From the NCBI GenBank assembly GCA_011634665.1, contig WAEK01000015.1, positions 1,275,236 to 1,339,235 of the forward strand: a stretch of DNA of 64,000 nucleotides, read 5' to 3'. The notes under the pieces are model-generated. The model searched no databases. It worked only from the letters and a program-made list of their open reading frames with translations, and was not told where the DNA came from. The DNA comes from Mortierella sp. BCC40632 (taxonomy: Eukaryota > Mortierellomycota > Mortierellomycetes > Mortierellales > Mortierellaceae). Of this stretch, positions 49,254 to 61,718 are shown one piece after another (the first letter of the stretch is position 1; the number at the start of each line of letters is the position of its first letter). A program made the position numbers and the translations under genes.

Positions 49254-52200
49254 TTACATCGGCTCCTGCTTGATTGACTGCTGTTGGTCGCCCTGGGCGC
49301 CTGAGAGTCCGAGTCCAGCAACAACCTCAGCACTCTCGCCACGCTTTTTGCGACGACGGACAGCATTTCCTTGGCTGTGTCTAACGGATCCCATGCTCCG
49401 CTTGAGTGGTCCATGACCATTGCTTCGTGGAGGACCCGCCAGATCATCATCACTGTCATCCATAGCAAGGTTCAACTTGGAGGACTCGTCCTCATCGTCA
49501 GAGGCAGAGTCTTCATCTCCAGACATGGCGCTCTTTTGGCGGTATGTGTGGCGCTGGTGGTGTGCCCCAAAGTTGTCTCGACCACTCAGTCTAGGCGACG
49601 ATTTTAGGCTACGCGAAGGGGAGCCGAGACCGTGACCGTTGCTGTAGCTGTGGCTCATGCCATTTGAGGACGAGTGCTGTGTCTGGCGCAAAGAATACTG
49701 CTCCAATCCTGTGCTTCCTGTGCTGCTGATGCTGCTTCCTGAACCTCGCGCGCTTGAGACGGGCGAGCTTCCGGGGAAGCCGCCAGGCATAGCGCCAGGT
49801 GGGGCACCAGGGAAGCCCGTTGGGGCCCAAGAGGGCAGACCTTCGCTGTTGTGCTGTGGGTTCATGCCCACATACCGAAGCTTGTCCATCCAGTTCTCGG
49901 CTTTGTCGACAGAGTCCTTGAAGATGGACGCCACGGACTTGAGCATGTCTGAGGACTCATGGGCAAGGACAAGGACCTTGGTTGCACGCTCTGATGTTTC
50001 GTGGATGGCTGCGTGTTGCTCGGAGGAGCGGTCTGAGGGACCCAAAGAAGGCGAGCCCATAGGGGTCGAAGGGACAGACTCGTTGTTGATGGTTGCCCAG
50101 CGGACGGGCATCGAGAGGATAAACTCACGGACACGGATCTTTGCCTGGTCGGGAAGACAGGCGCCCGCATATCGGGACACGACTGAAATGACCTTGCGCA
50201 GGGTCTCGACGACCTCCTTCTTGATCGAGGCCAGTGTCGATGCTGCGGTCGAGGGGACAAGAGCCGTATTCTGAGAAGGATTAGCCAGCGAGACGAGGAA
50301 TTGTCGCAGCAGGCCGATTTGATGGTCGATGTGTTGCACCGCATACTGGAATGTGGAACGAAAGAGAGAAAGAAAGAAAGAAAGAAAGAAAGAAAGGGAT
50401 GGAGCAATTGTCAGTAACGGTGTGGTTCTCTTTCGAGGAAAATGGACGAATTGAGAGGAAAAAAGAGGATCGATCCTTTACCTGAAGCCATTGAAGGCAG
50501 TACTTGAGACTCTTCATGCTCTCCTCGCTAAAGATGGCTACACCGGCTGCAGAGGCCGTACCGACAGTCGCAACCACTCCTCGCCATCCAGAGAACTGCT
50601 GAGAAGGAGCCGAGGATACTGAAGAGACCTGTTGTTGAGATGATGGCTGTTGTTGCTGCTGTTGTTGTTGAGGTTGCTGCTGAGACTGAGGATAGTATCC
50701 ATTTGAGAACTGGAAGCTACGCTGGCTCGACTGCGAATCCGACCGCTTCCGCAAAGTAACTAGATAAAATGGGGAAAGGAAAGGAAAATGATTAGAGGAT
50801 GGACACTTGATGTGAGTGTAACCTCCATGACGCTGGGGCAAGTATCCCATTGCCTAGATTTTCTTTTTGGTTTACCATCTTCGTGTCGAGTGCCTCGAGA
50901 ACGTAGAACATCAAAGCTGGCCCGGGAACTATGGGCAGAAGAAGCACTGTCGATACTGTCTCCACGCGAGCGATAGGCAAAATACGAGGCGGTGTTGCCG
51001 CTAGGGGTAATTTCTGGTGGTCGCATCAGGTCGTTCGAGGATCGAGACGAGTTGGTAGGAGATGGCAATGCTTGTGCTGCAGCCTCCGACTTTGGATAGA
51101 CCTTTTCCAGCTACAGTAATGGCGAGAAAAAGAAGAGAAAAAGAGGAAGAGAAAGGGAGCGTGTGTAAAGAAAGAGAGAAAGAAAGAAAGAGAGAAAGAA
51201 AGGAAGAGAAAAGAGAATAAAAAAGAAAGAGAGAAAAAGAGAGAGAGAGAGAGAGAGAGAGAAAGGGAGAGAGAAAGAGAAAGAGAGAAAGAAAAAGAAA
51301 GGGAAAGAGCGAGCGTTAGCACAGAGCAAAGACGAAAAAGAGGAAAGAGCTATGTGAATAGCCGCATGTCGACGGGTGCTGGCAAATGCTCCTGAGCCAA
51401 GTTGGCCAAGTGACATCAGGGTGCTGGCAGGAAGACTAGGTGGAGAGAGTGGAAAGAAGAAAGAGGAAAGAGGAAGGAGGAGGAGGAGGAGAAGGTGGCT
51501 TGCTTGTGTGCTGACATGTGCACCGTCTCCCAATGCATGATCCATGGCCGACAGGCGGGCTACCCCTTTCTTTTGTCGAACATCCGTGCAGTATCACAGG
51601 TGGGCAGCGGCCAAAGGATAGGCAGGACAGGACAAGACAGGACAGGTCATGCCATGCCATGCCATGCATCCAGACCAGGGGCGAAGGTGACTCTTTTTTA
51701 CCTTGTCTAGCTGGCGGCATGCAAAGTCGTCTAGCTGTCCCAGCTTGGGCTCTAGCTTATCGAACACGGGCTTTGACAACGACTTGACGCCCGACTCAAC
51801 CATTTCTGCACCATACTAGAGATAGAAGAAGCAGGGGCGGGGCAGGGTAAGAGCAAGAGCAAGAGCAAGAGCAAGTGAAGAGAAGAGAGGAAGAGCAAGA
51901 GAGCAGGCGAATTGGATTAATACAAGACATTGTAACCATTAGAAAGAGCAGGAAAAAAAAACTCCAGCGACAGAAGCAGAAGAAATAGAAGCAAGAGGGG
52001 TAAACAGGAGGGGGGGGGGAGGTGTCGGTGTGGAGCAGTGAGAAAGAGAAATAGGAACCATAGGAAACATATGAAGCAAACAGGGCACATCGCATCGGGC
52101 GGAGAGAGGCAATGGCTCAAATGGTGTGACAAGGCAATGAGATTGCATTTGTGCCGATATTGATCTGGAGGTCCTAGGCGACGGATTGTGCCATTTACCG

Positions 52201-53232
52201 CAGCCCATGTGCATGTTTGTGGGAGAAAGAAAGAGAGGGAGGCGGGGGGAGAGAGGACCCCAGGTGGAGAAAGGAGAGAGAGACCTTGCTGAGGTTATCC
52301 ATAGCTGGATAAACAGCAACAATGGAGCAAAAGAATGAAAGAGAGAGAGAGAGAGAGAGAGAAAGAAGAGCCAATGCTGGTCTCGGCCAGTGCCAATGCC
52401 AATGCCATGGCGTGCACCGCCTATCTGAGCGCAACATGTGTTTGGTGCACATGTGCTCACAATCCACCCTTTCCATGCCCATGCAAGGTATGAAAAGCCA
52501 AAGGCGAGGGTGGCCCATGGCATGGTCCATCCAAACAATCGCTCACAGCAAAAACGAAAAAAGCGCGTGCTTGCTCCTCTATTCTGTTGTTCTGCTGCTG
52601 TTGTGTTGTTGTCCACCTGTTCCCCCAACCAAATGTCGCTTACCCCTCCTTTCCCCTGTCTTTTCTTCTTCCTCCACACATATAAACGGATAAAACACAC
52701 ACACACACAACACACAGAAACAAGCGCTCGAGCTCTGACAACTGCCAAGGCTGGTGTGTTGGTTGGTTGGTTGGTTGGTTGGTTGGTTGACATTCTTTAC
52801 CTTCATCACTTTGCTGTTCTGTTTACTCGACTCGTATACCTTGAGTGCCGAATTGACCAAGGGCAGACTCGACATGCGGGAGATAAACGGTGCCGATGGT
52901 GCGGCATTCGAGTCTGCAGAGGCCAAGGTACCGGTGCCATTGGCCATGTCGCCCAGGGCCTCGGCTGCCAGTTGTTCTGCAGCGTCAGGTTGACCCGAAG
53001 CGGAAGATCGACTCCGGGTCGAGGAAGGGAACCGAGAGTCCTCTAGCTCTTCAAACTCGTCGTCGTCAGACGAGTGCGACTGGTGTGGACCGGGGGCCGA
53101 AGGGGGCTGGGAAGGGTCGTTGAGGTCGAGTGGATCATGGTCGAGGTCATGCTCGTTCTCTTGCTGGCAGAGATGAGATATGGACATTGGCTGAGACTTT
53201 TGACTGTGGTCCCTTGCAGGTGCTGGAGGCAT
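49254..53232 (-). CDS. OPI1: Opi1-family transcriptional repressor (five exons)
   Basis: Complement of join 49254-50345, 50482-50759, 50876-51110, 51702-51815 and 52801-53232, giving 716 residues with consistent phases. The Opi1 core spans the first junction at residues 116-182: ISRMSSLPLVNSALKVYE, then YGAEMVESGVKSLSKPV and LDDFACRQLDK. This is the signature of Opi1, which in yeast represses INO1 and other phospholipid genes and is tethered at the ER by phosphatidic acid and Scs2. A second conserved block (FSGWRGVVATVGTASAAGVA, LKYCLQWLQYAVQHIDHQIG) lies near residues 330-375, with a third around MDKLRYVGMNP. The linkers are Ser/Gln-rich with a Gln tract. The C-terminus has acidic and basic patches (RRRKKRG). 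A canonical FFAT motif is not seen; DDDEFEELED at 56-65 is only loosely similar. Introns 1 (985 bp) and 2 (591 bp) are unusually long. Confidence 0.9.
52759..52788. repeat. (TTGG)n tetranucleotide repeat in Opi1 intron 1
   Basis: Seven to eight TTGG units starting about 12 bases inside the 5' end of Opi1 intron 1 on the minus strand (as CCAA). Confidence 0.85.
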
Positions 53233-54801
53233 GGCGGGCTAATGTGGGAATATAGAGGGATGTATGGGATCAGGGAAGTCGAATGGCTAACAGAGCCAGT
53301 GGATCCGGAGGAGAAGGAAGAGGAAGAGGAGGAAGAGGAGGAGAAAGGAGAAAGAGAAAGGGAGGGAGTGGAGGGAGACCAAGAGCGATAATCCGGCTCT
53401 TTGGGGTTGGTTAGGATGAAGAAGACGGAGGAGGAGGAGTCGGTTCTATGGGTGAGAATAAATGAGACCGAGGGGATTTGGATGGATGAGAGGAAAAGAT
53501 GGAGTGAATGAAGAGATGGGATGAAGGATGAAGGATGAATGTTAATGTGTGTGTGTGTGTGTGAAAAGAGAGAGGGAGAGAGAGAGCGAGAGAGAGAGAG
53601 TGGAATGCAAGAAGGGAATGAGATGTTAGGAGGATGAGAGATGGTGGCGATTGTTGAAGAACAAAGGAGAGAAAGAGAGAAAAGAGAGAAAAGAGAGAGA
53701 GAGAGAGAAAGAGAAAAGAAAAGAGAGAGAAAGAGAAACCGATGGATGGGATGAAAGATGGGTTATGGCTTTTGGATCAGAACCTACGCTTGAGAGAACA
53801 CTGTTTTCTTTCTTTCTCTCTCTCTCTCTCGCTTCTCTCTGTCTCTCTCTTCTCTCTCTTCTCTCTGTCTCTCTCTTCTCTCTCTTCTTTCTCTCGCTCA
53901 GCTTCTCTCTCCCCCACGGGCAAAAAGAAAGACAACGGGTGGGGAATAAGAGTAAGAAGGCACAGGCACACAGGCAAAGTTGTGGGGTAGACCGAGTAGA
54001 GGCCCAGGGAGAAGAGAACACATGGACCGCCACGGCGCTTCCAGAGTGGAGTTGGCTCGCCCTGTCTCTCTAGAATTCTCGCACTCTCGCACTCTCTCTC
54101 TTTTACCTTTTTCTCTCTCACTTTGCTCACTCACTCACTCTCTCACACACTGTCTGCTTGTCCTGGCTGTTGTGCCCAGACACATAGAGACATATAGAAA
54201 CATATGACAGCCCCGTCATGGGCCTCCTCTCATTCGCCCTTCTCACTCGTGTACGTCGGGCCAGAAACGGTGGCCGCCCTGCGGTGTTGCCTACGATCCG
54301 AAGAGATGGGGAAAGAAAGAAGGGTTTGGGGAACGGAGGAGAGAGTGAGAGGAACGACGACGTGGTCAAACAGATCCATAGAAGTGCTAAAATGGCCTAC
54401 AGCGACTATGCAAAAGGAGAGGAGGGGGGGGGGCGAGGAGGAAGAGCCCGCGGATGCATGATCTGCCGATGGAGACCTGGGTGTAATTCCTCCTCACTTG
54501 CTCGCTCACTCGCACAATGCTGCAATGTCCCATTGCATCTCTGAATGCGTAGGCACGAGAGTGTACTCGAGCTGTCTAATATGACCCAGCAGAGCGATGC
54601 CCGGATGACCCAGAGGAGAGAGAGAGAGTCCACGGACGCCCGCGCAGACAAACGGCGGCACGGCAGAGAGAGAGAGCGAGAGAGTGAGAGGCGACTGGGG
54701 ATGTTGCGCTTTGTTGTCCGAATTTCACATGGCAAAAAAAATCATCTCTGGCCAGCCACCCGTTCCCTGACCTACACACTCTATCGGGTCCTCCCTTTCC
54801 C

Positions 54802-54832
<31 letters not shown>

Positions 54833-55080
54833 TGTTGTGTTGCGTGTGGGAGAAGAAGGGGGTAGCCTATCATCCATTTGAGCTTCTCCACCAGAGACAC
54901 AAAGGAGTCAAAGCTGCCAAGAAGAGAACGAGAGAAATGTCAAGGAGACAGACAGACGCCCTAGCCCCGGCCGGAGAATTAGCCCCGTCTCCGGACACTC
55001 ACGTGTACGGTGGCGTTCCTCCTATCCTCTCCCCTGACTCGACAAGTAAGATCTTACCCATCATCATTCATCACTAGCCA

Positions 55081-55111
<31 letters not shown>

Positions 55112-56195
55112 ACACACATTTTATCTGTGGGTGCAGATCGTGGTGATGGACCAATAAGAGTCATGCGCAGTGGGAGAAGAAGAATCAAGCTGCCATATCG
55201 CCTCTCTCTTACCCGCGATAAGCTCTTTTGTGTGGCCCAGAGCCAGCTCAACCCAGCCATAATCCCAGCATCTCGCATCTGCTGCTACTGAGAAAGAGAG
55301 GGGAGAGAGAGAGAGAGAGAGAGAAAGAGAAAGAGAGAGAAACAACACATACACACACATACACACGTGTGCATGCCAGCAGCAGTGTCTCCTGTCACGC
55401 AATGCTGGCTAGTCCGCTGCGGTCATCTCTCTTTCTCTTTCTTTCTTGCCCCCAACCGGACCGACATTAGAGCTGGATGGACGGGTAGCGTAGCCAGGGC
55501 ATAGAACAAGAGAAAGGGGTGCGCCCTATTGCCCCATTCTCCACATTCGCATACACACAACACACACATTCACACACACAACAGTGGAGAGAGGAGTGGG
55601 GAAAGAGCCCTTTTCTGTTCTTTTGTTCTGTCCAGCCTCTTCTCCCACACCCTGCTCGACCCAAGATACCTCCGTCAGGTACACATCTCCGCCCAGCCGT
55701 GTCTCTCCCGTGCCTTGGCTGCGTGCCTGGGCCGTTACCATCGCGGCAAAACAACCCCTGTGGGTTGCCGAACCAGCCCGATTGGCAAGAGCGTGAGTGG
55801 CCATGCCCAGTCTACCCACCCCACCTCCCCCCAACCATCACCCCTGTATGCACTCTATGCAACGCGCATCGCTCCCGAGTATGTCTTGTAGACAACCCTC
55901 GCTTGGTTCTTTCTTTCTATCGTGTTCACTCTACCAGGGGTATGCGGCTCGGGTAAGGCCAAGGTCCAGGACTCGACTGGTCCGGGATGGGTTTGCACCT
56001 GATTCCTGCATGTCGGATCTTTCACACCTTCCTCCTCCTCCTTTTCTCTCTCTCTCCCTCTCTCTCTCTATTTCTCTCTCGCCCTTCGATGCTTCTTTCC
56101 CATGCATGTGCATAACACAAATAAACATATCTTCCCTGCTGATCCGGTGCCTCCGTCATGGTCTTGGTTTCTCTTATTATTAATATTTTAATTGT
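53233..56195. other. Intergenic region between Opi1 and the Integrator-like gene
   Basis: About 3 kb, with no supported gene. GGA/GA-rich DNA (53300-53370, 53560-53740), CT-rich DNA (53806-53900), poly-T at 54809-54833, poly-A at 55080-55107 and GA at 55304-55340. It contains the promoter of Opi1 (left part) and the 3' flank of the Integrator-like gene (right end). Confidence 0.5.
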
Positions 56196-57237
56196 CTACC
56201 GCTGTTGTTCCTTGGAGAATCCACCATTCTCAGAGACGGGTGTTCGTCCCGCAAAGTCTTGGAGTCGACGTCGTTTCATGGCCAGATTTCGGGCTGCCAA
56301 TAGCATTCGTTGATGGGCCACGGGATCCATGATGGGTGCGGCTGGGTGGATCATAGTTGCCAGATTCGTTGCTGGTGCTGGGGGTGCCGTAACCGAGTCT
56401 AGTGAATGCATCGTATTCAGTAACGCAGACACAGAAGTGCCCTGAGATCCTCGTGTGCCCCAATACGCCTTAAGTAAACTACCGTCCTCTCCGAGTTGCG
56501 CTAGGTAGTCTTGATCCGACTCTTCCACTTCCTCTCGGGTCGGAGGCTTGGTCACCAGGTAAGGAACTGGTTGCGTCTTGCCTGTTAAACTAAGTAGAAC
56601 ATCACCGTTGGGCCCAAGAGTCGGTGGCTCATTGAAGCCCATGTCATCACTGCTAGCACTGTTAGGATTAGGACTATTGTTGACGTTATGTCCTCCACCC
56701 CGGAAGCCTCCAGCCCCACCGCGACCGCGACCTCCACGCTCGCTTCGTGGGTTGTTGAATCGCCCTGATGCTCCACCACCTCCGCCTGCTCCTCCCCCAC
56801 CACCACCTCGACCGAACTGGCCCCCACGGCCCGCTCCGCCCATATTGGCGCCTCCCCGACCTCCTCCTTGTTGTGGGCTGCTCTTATTCCGGTTCCAGAC
56901 ATCATCTCCACTGTCCACAACAGGCGAGACCCCTGAAACCTCATTGCTGTTACTTGCACTACTCGAGATGGCGAGTCGTCGGTTGGGCGTCAGCAAAGTC
57001 TGCTTTACTGTACTGTGATCAACACCTTTAGGTGTAACCTTAGTCGCAATGAGCTTGGCTGCCTAAGAGTCGACAAAAACAAATGCACAATAGGTAGTTA
57101 GGCATAGAGGCCAAACGATCGCGTTAGAAAACTAGTATGGTTCCCTTATTATTATCTTTTGGTAATGATACACAAAGACATAAAGACAAGAGAGCAACGA
57201 GGCAGCGAGTGCGTGTGTATAGGCATGCGTGAATGCG

Positions 57238-57297
<60 letters not shown>

Positions 57298-60280
57298 GAA
57301 GGAGGCCGATTCTCGTCTCATACCTCGGCGTGACTTGGAGAAACTGACTTGAAGCGCTGTCCAATCATCCAAAGGTCCGCCAAGATGGCCTGAGCACTCT
57401 CGCGGAATGTTTGTTGGTATGAGGAAGGTGTTGTGTGCGCCTGATGTTGTTGTTGCGGGAAGCCTCCCTGTGCAGCTGTCAAGACATAACCAGGGTCTCC
57501 CGGCAACTGTAATGGTCGCGCGTCTGCAATCAAGTTGTCCAAGACATTGCTGATGACAGTTAGGCCGTGGGCATCCACTGTACTCTTGCAAATCACGTCT
57601 CTTATCTGTCGAATATGCAGATCATGCGCTGGCTATAGTTTTGTAGCAGGCCGTCCGAAAGGGAATGGTAGTATTAGCATCAATATGGGGGGATGAGTAA
57701 CCTATTCGACTTTGACCATCAATCACCTTGGACATACAAAGATTGGGTGCTTTCGTTCGCCTTCCCATTGGACGAGCCACCGCGTCTCAATGTCAAGCCT
57801 TGAGGTCGTGTGGACTAAGGACATATTTACTCCAAGCGAGCTTGATCTTTCTGTCCCTGGCAAGTGTGGAGTGTTGCCATCAAGAGTCGGGGTAGATTGT
57901 TTGACGTTCGAAGGTGATAACTCGATGAATGTGTTTCCATCTCGAGCAAAGGAATCAGCTCCGAGAGTGATGCTGTTAGGCCGGATGATGGTCTCCAAGA
58001 ATTCCTAATAGAGATAATAGATACCAAAAGCTCACTACATAAGTAGAAAGTTCTCAGAGCTATCAAGCCATCTCCATAAAGTTCTGTACTCACCTTGACT
58101 CGCGTTTCATCTACTACGGCGTCTGATTTCCGCTTCAATGTAGAATGGATCGTCGACTCCAAAGCCTTGAATTCTCGAGACTCGGAGGGTGCTTCCAGGC
58201 AATGAACAAACAGTTGTCCCTGATGATCAAAGAGAGCCATTTTGGCAACACTTCTCTCCCCGTTTCCTGTTAGGAGGTAGACTGCACCTATAAGACCAGA
58301 CCCGAATTAATTCCTTGAATGGTTTAATACAGTATCCATTTTTTTAGACCACATAAGAGCATGAGCAGTCCACCTTGCTTCTTACCTTGGCTTGAGTATG
58401 ACGAGAACGAGGCATCATAGGTCAACGGAGACATTGAGGCAAGGTGGGTACAGAGAGTAGGCAATGCAGCTATCGAGCAACATGAAAGGATTTGTCCAAA
58501 ATTGAGGTTAATGACGGTTATGGGGCTCGGTTATAGAAGAACCCCAAGTGGGGGTGGGGGTCAAGAATTTGATCCGCGTCCCGACTTACGTATATCCTTG
58601 CCAATCTTGGAGCTGTATTCCATTCTCGCCACTCCTCGGGTATCCCATGGGCAAACTTCTAGGAGTCCTTCTGTTGGACTTGATTCCACCACACTCTTTG
58701 ACCTTAGCAGCGTTTTTAAGTGGTCACATCTGTAAAAGACATCCATAGGCATGTCTTCTTCCTGAGAGTTCTTTTGAATGTTATGAACTCGGACAAGTTG
58801 GATATCCTTGTTTTGCTGAAGGTACAAGTTCGTGAGCGCTTCAACAGCCGAGGACTCACTTGTGGATTTAATAGTATACACCGAGGCTGTACATATCCGC
58901 GATATCTAGTTCAATTGTGAGTATATTGAGAGCATGTTGAGCGGTCAAAGATTTTTTATCGAAAAGAGACTCTCTAATTCAATTACGCCTTTCCTCCCTG
59001 GCTCTTACCTCTTCTCGAAGGATGTCTTTACGCGAATAAGACGAAGGCGTTGATATCCGTACAAAATCTACATGAATGTTGGCGATTCTATTGTAGCCAA
59101 TTGCAAATGGCGTCAATATTAGCGAGCCATTTCTCTATTGCGAGAGAGCGAATTGAAGATGAGTAAATACCAGCAATCATACTTGCTACTCCTGATATGT
59201 TCGCTTAGACTTGATAGAGCCGCGTCGAGCCATTCTCTCAAATCGTGCCCATCAAATAGCCACGAGTCCTTGTTAACACCCTCGTTTGCTGGATCGTTCG
59301 CCATTGCTGTATCCTCACTCTTAGTTGGCTCATCTCTTTCTGGGTCTGCCAATACAATTACAATGGTGGCATTCATCCTGGTATGACTCATCCCATACTG
59401 AAATGACAACTGGGCGGATCCTGAGAGAGACTGAGCCTGCAAAGTTGGGCCTTGGGTAACAGTATGCAGAGAGGCCGGTTCTAGTAGATGCGCAATAGCA
59501 CCTTGGAGTGCCTGCTCGATCCAATGTTTTGTGTCTGATTCTCCAGCTTCTGTGGAGGCTCCTTCGTTCTCTGCACCAATATCCTGAATTTGGAGAGTTT
59601 GAAGTTGAGATGTAATCTGTACAGACATGGTTTTTGATCCACAAAAAAGAGTAAAATCAGTACCCGGACATGATTATCTGAGTTCAGGCAACACGCGTGG
59701 CATTGAAAGCTGTGCCGCATACAAATGCTAGACTTTGTTCCGAAGGCGACCAAGTATTGAGCACTGAACTCTCTCCATTAGGCGTCAGAGCTCCAGGAGC
59801 AGCGTGGACGGATATCTAGAATGTAAAAGGTAAGGGCATTAATGATTGACCCCTTTGTCGATCCATGAGTAAACAAGCAAAAGGAAGCTTGCCCTAGAGA
59901 CTTGCCTGTGTCTTTTGTCCAATAGGGGCGAGTTCCCCGACGAGACGCGAGTAATGCAGTGCGGCATGGAAGAATGTCGTCCACATGGTGCATGGTTCCA
60001 GCTCGAGACTCTCATTGTCTTCTCCTAGTGCAATGTAGTATTGGAAATGATCTCGGTTACAATGGCGCGACACATGTCCTGGTCGCAGAGAATCTAGATT
60101 GCATCGTCCAACTTGAAAATTCCACGACTTCTTTTCCTCTTCTTTCTCTCACTCTTCCACCTTCATCCCATCTGAAAACGCACCATCATCATTCTCCTGT
60201 GGCACAGTTGGGTCGTAGCACAGTCTCTCGCGCGCCCACTGACTGTGGTCTAATACCAAGACTGTCCTGTTGATGTTCAT
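56196..60280 (-). CDS. Integrator complex subunit 13 (Asunder) homologue (11 exons)
   Basis: Complement of join 56196-57062, 57324-57632, 57738-58004, 58094-58287, 58386-58469, 58590-58905, 59009-59087, 59183-59616, 59723-59815, 59906-60111 and 60184-60280. All phases agree; 981 residues. Features matching the metazoan Asunder/INTS13 order: the N-terminal strand NRTVLVLDHSQW, then LELEPCTMWTTFFHAALHYS and SVLNTWSPSEQSLAF (VWA-like region). Later AVYLLTGNGERSVAKMALFD and GQLFVHCLEA (beta-barrel region), and the C-terminal RRRLQDFAGR at residues 957-966, equivalent to the conserved C-terminal cleavage-module-binding motif. INTS13 joins INTS10 and INTS14 in the Integrator complex, which cleaves and terminates RNA polymerase II transcripts. 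A Gly/Arg-rich RGG segment (residues about 758-818) is inserted before the C-terminal motif. Intron 59816-59905 has a GC donor. Identification rests on recalled family features; a profile search would decide. Confidence 0.72.
57243..57294. repeat. (GT)26 microsatellite in an intron
   Basis: 52 bases of GT dinucleotide inside the 261-bp intron 57063-57323 of the Integrator-like gene. On the coding strand it is (AC)n, beginning about 30 bases after the donor. Confidence 0.9.
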
Positions 60281-60751
60281 TTAAGTAGATGCGACCTCCT
60301 CTTCCGGTGAAATGCAAGAGATGTCAAAAAAGGTCTCTCACCCATGGCGGGCTGGGTTATCGCGGTTCAATTTCAGCCACAACTTGAGTCCCTGTCGTGC
60401 ATAGCTTTAATACAGCCTCATTAAGCATCTATCCCTCTGCCTTTTACTCGATACTTTCTCTATCCCTTTTTCACTGCCGTCAGAGTCAAGCTTCACTTCC
60501 CACACACTGGCTTGGATAGAATGTATGTTTCCCCTGGATTTGTCATCCCTACTTTGAGTCCTTTTGTCCGGTCATTTCTATTTCTTGATCTGTAGGCGAA
60601 TGTTCCTATCGGCTAGTATTCCCCGAGTTGACCTCTAACCATGTCCGTAGAAACCAATCTCAGAGCCAAAGGCCAATTTTTTTTTTTTCATTTTGCAGGG
60701 GAGGTCTTTAATGATGATTGATAAAAATACAGTAAAAAACAGAGAAGAAGA
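60281..60751. other. Spacer between the SANT/Myb gene and the Integrator-like gene
   Basis: 470 bp holding the 3' flank of the SANT/Myb gene and the presumed promoter of the Integrator-like gene, both on the minus strand. No further gene or clear element seen. Confidence 0.5.
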
Positions 60752-61718
60752 TCATGCCTCCATCTCCACGTCCTCGTCTTCAGGTGTAGAAGCCGACGTT
60801 ACTGTTGTCTTTCCAGCATTGGGCCATTGTTCCTCAATCGCCTTGGCGACCAATCCTTCGTCATCCGCGACGAGACAACCGCCCTTCCAGGCACCATATT
60901 TTAATCCGATGGCCTTGTTGAGCTCAAACTCTCGAGCAATATCCTGTTCATTGCCCTTCCAGTCCTTGTACAGCTGCAGATTCTGACGTCCCATCAACCG
61001 AATAGACTTGACTCTCAGATCGTTTCCACTCTGATATATCAGAGAAGGAGAATAGAAAAAGAACGATTAATATTCTCGTTCAAAGAATGATCTTAAATAA
61101 AAAAAAAAAAAAAAAAAAAAAAAAGGCTGTTCTCAGCTTACCCATTGTGGCAGATATTCTTCCGAGATCTCTCTGAAGTGGCCGATACCATACTTCTCGA
61201 TACCCTTGATAAGGAGATCGCGTTCCTTCTCTGTCCATTTGCGTGCTTCAACCTTTGGTCCTCGAGGTGGTCTAAAATAGCTGTTGTGCCGAGATGAAGG
61301 TTCGCCAAAAAAATGAAGAAGAGTGTCAAAAGGCAATCTCTTTCATTTCCCATTTCTTGCTCAAGACTTCGAAATATGGGCGTGGGTGCTGGATGTCCTC
61401 GAGAGAATAGAAGTAATAAAAACAACAACAATAAAAAAAAAAAAAAAAGAGTGCATACTCTTGGTTCAAGGTCCCGTCTGAGTGAATCATGTTTTTGGTA
61501 ATCGGGAATTCCTCCCGAGCACAAAACTTGAGTCGAATCTCATTGATTCTCTGTTGCCGAGCATTGAATACCCGTGGGGGTTTGGTCGAGGCGTCCTCCT
61601 GTCCTTGCTCTGCTTTCACTTCGACCGTTGGTGTACCAGGCGTGGAAGCCTCAGGGGTATTGGTGGCGTCGAGTGTGGCGGAGGGGGAGGCCACTGCTGG
61701 GGTCATGGGAGAGTCCAT
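60752..61718 (-). CDS. SANT/Myb-domain protein (three exons)
   Basis: Complement of join 60752-61030, 61142-61271 and 61459-61718, giving 222 residues. The start is ATG 61718; the upstream in-frame codons have no other ATG. The N-terminus is Thr/Ala/Pro-rich. The first ordered stretch is FNARQQRINEIRLKFCAREEF. After intron 1 comes a Myb/SANT-like helix pair, RKWTEKERDLLIKGIEKYG followed by IGHFREISEEYLPQW. The third exon adds RVKSIRLMGRQNLQLYKDW, which would be the recognition helix region, and an acidic end, DEDVEMEA. Probable nuclear DNA-binding or chromatin protein. The exact family is not recognised. The exon 2 acceptor is ambiguous between 61271 and 61280, nine bases apart and both in phase. 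It shares a 277-bp divergent promoter with the ribosomal protein gene. Confidence 0.75.
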
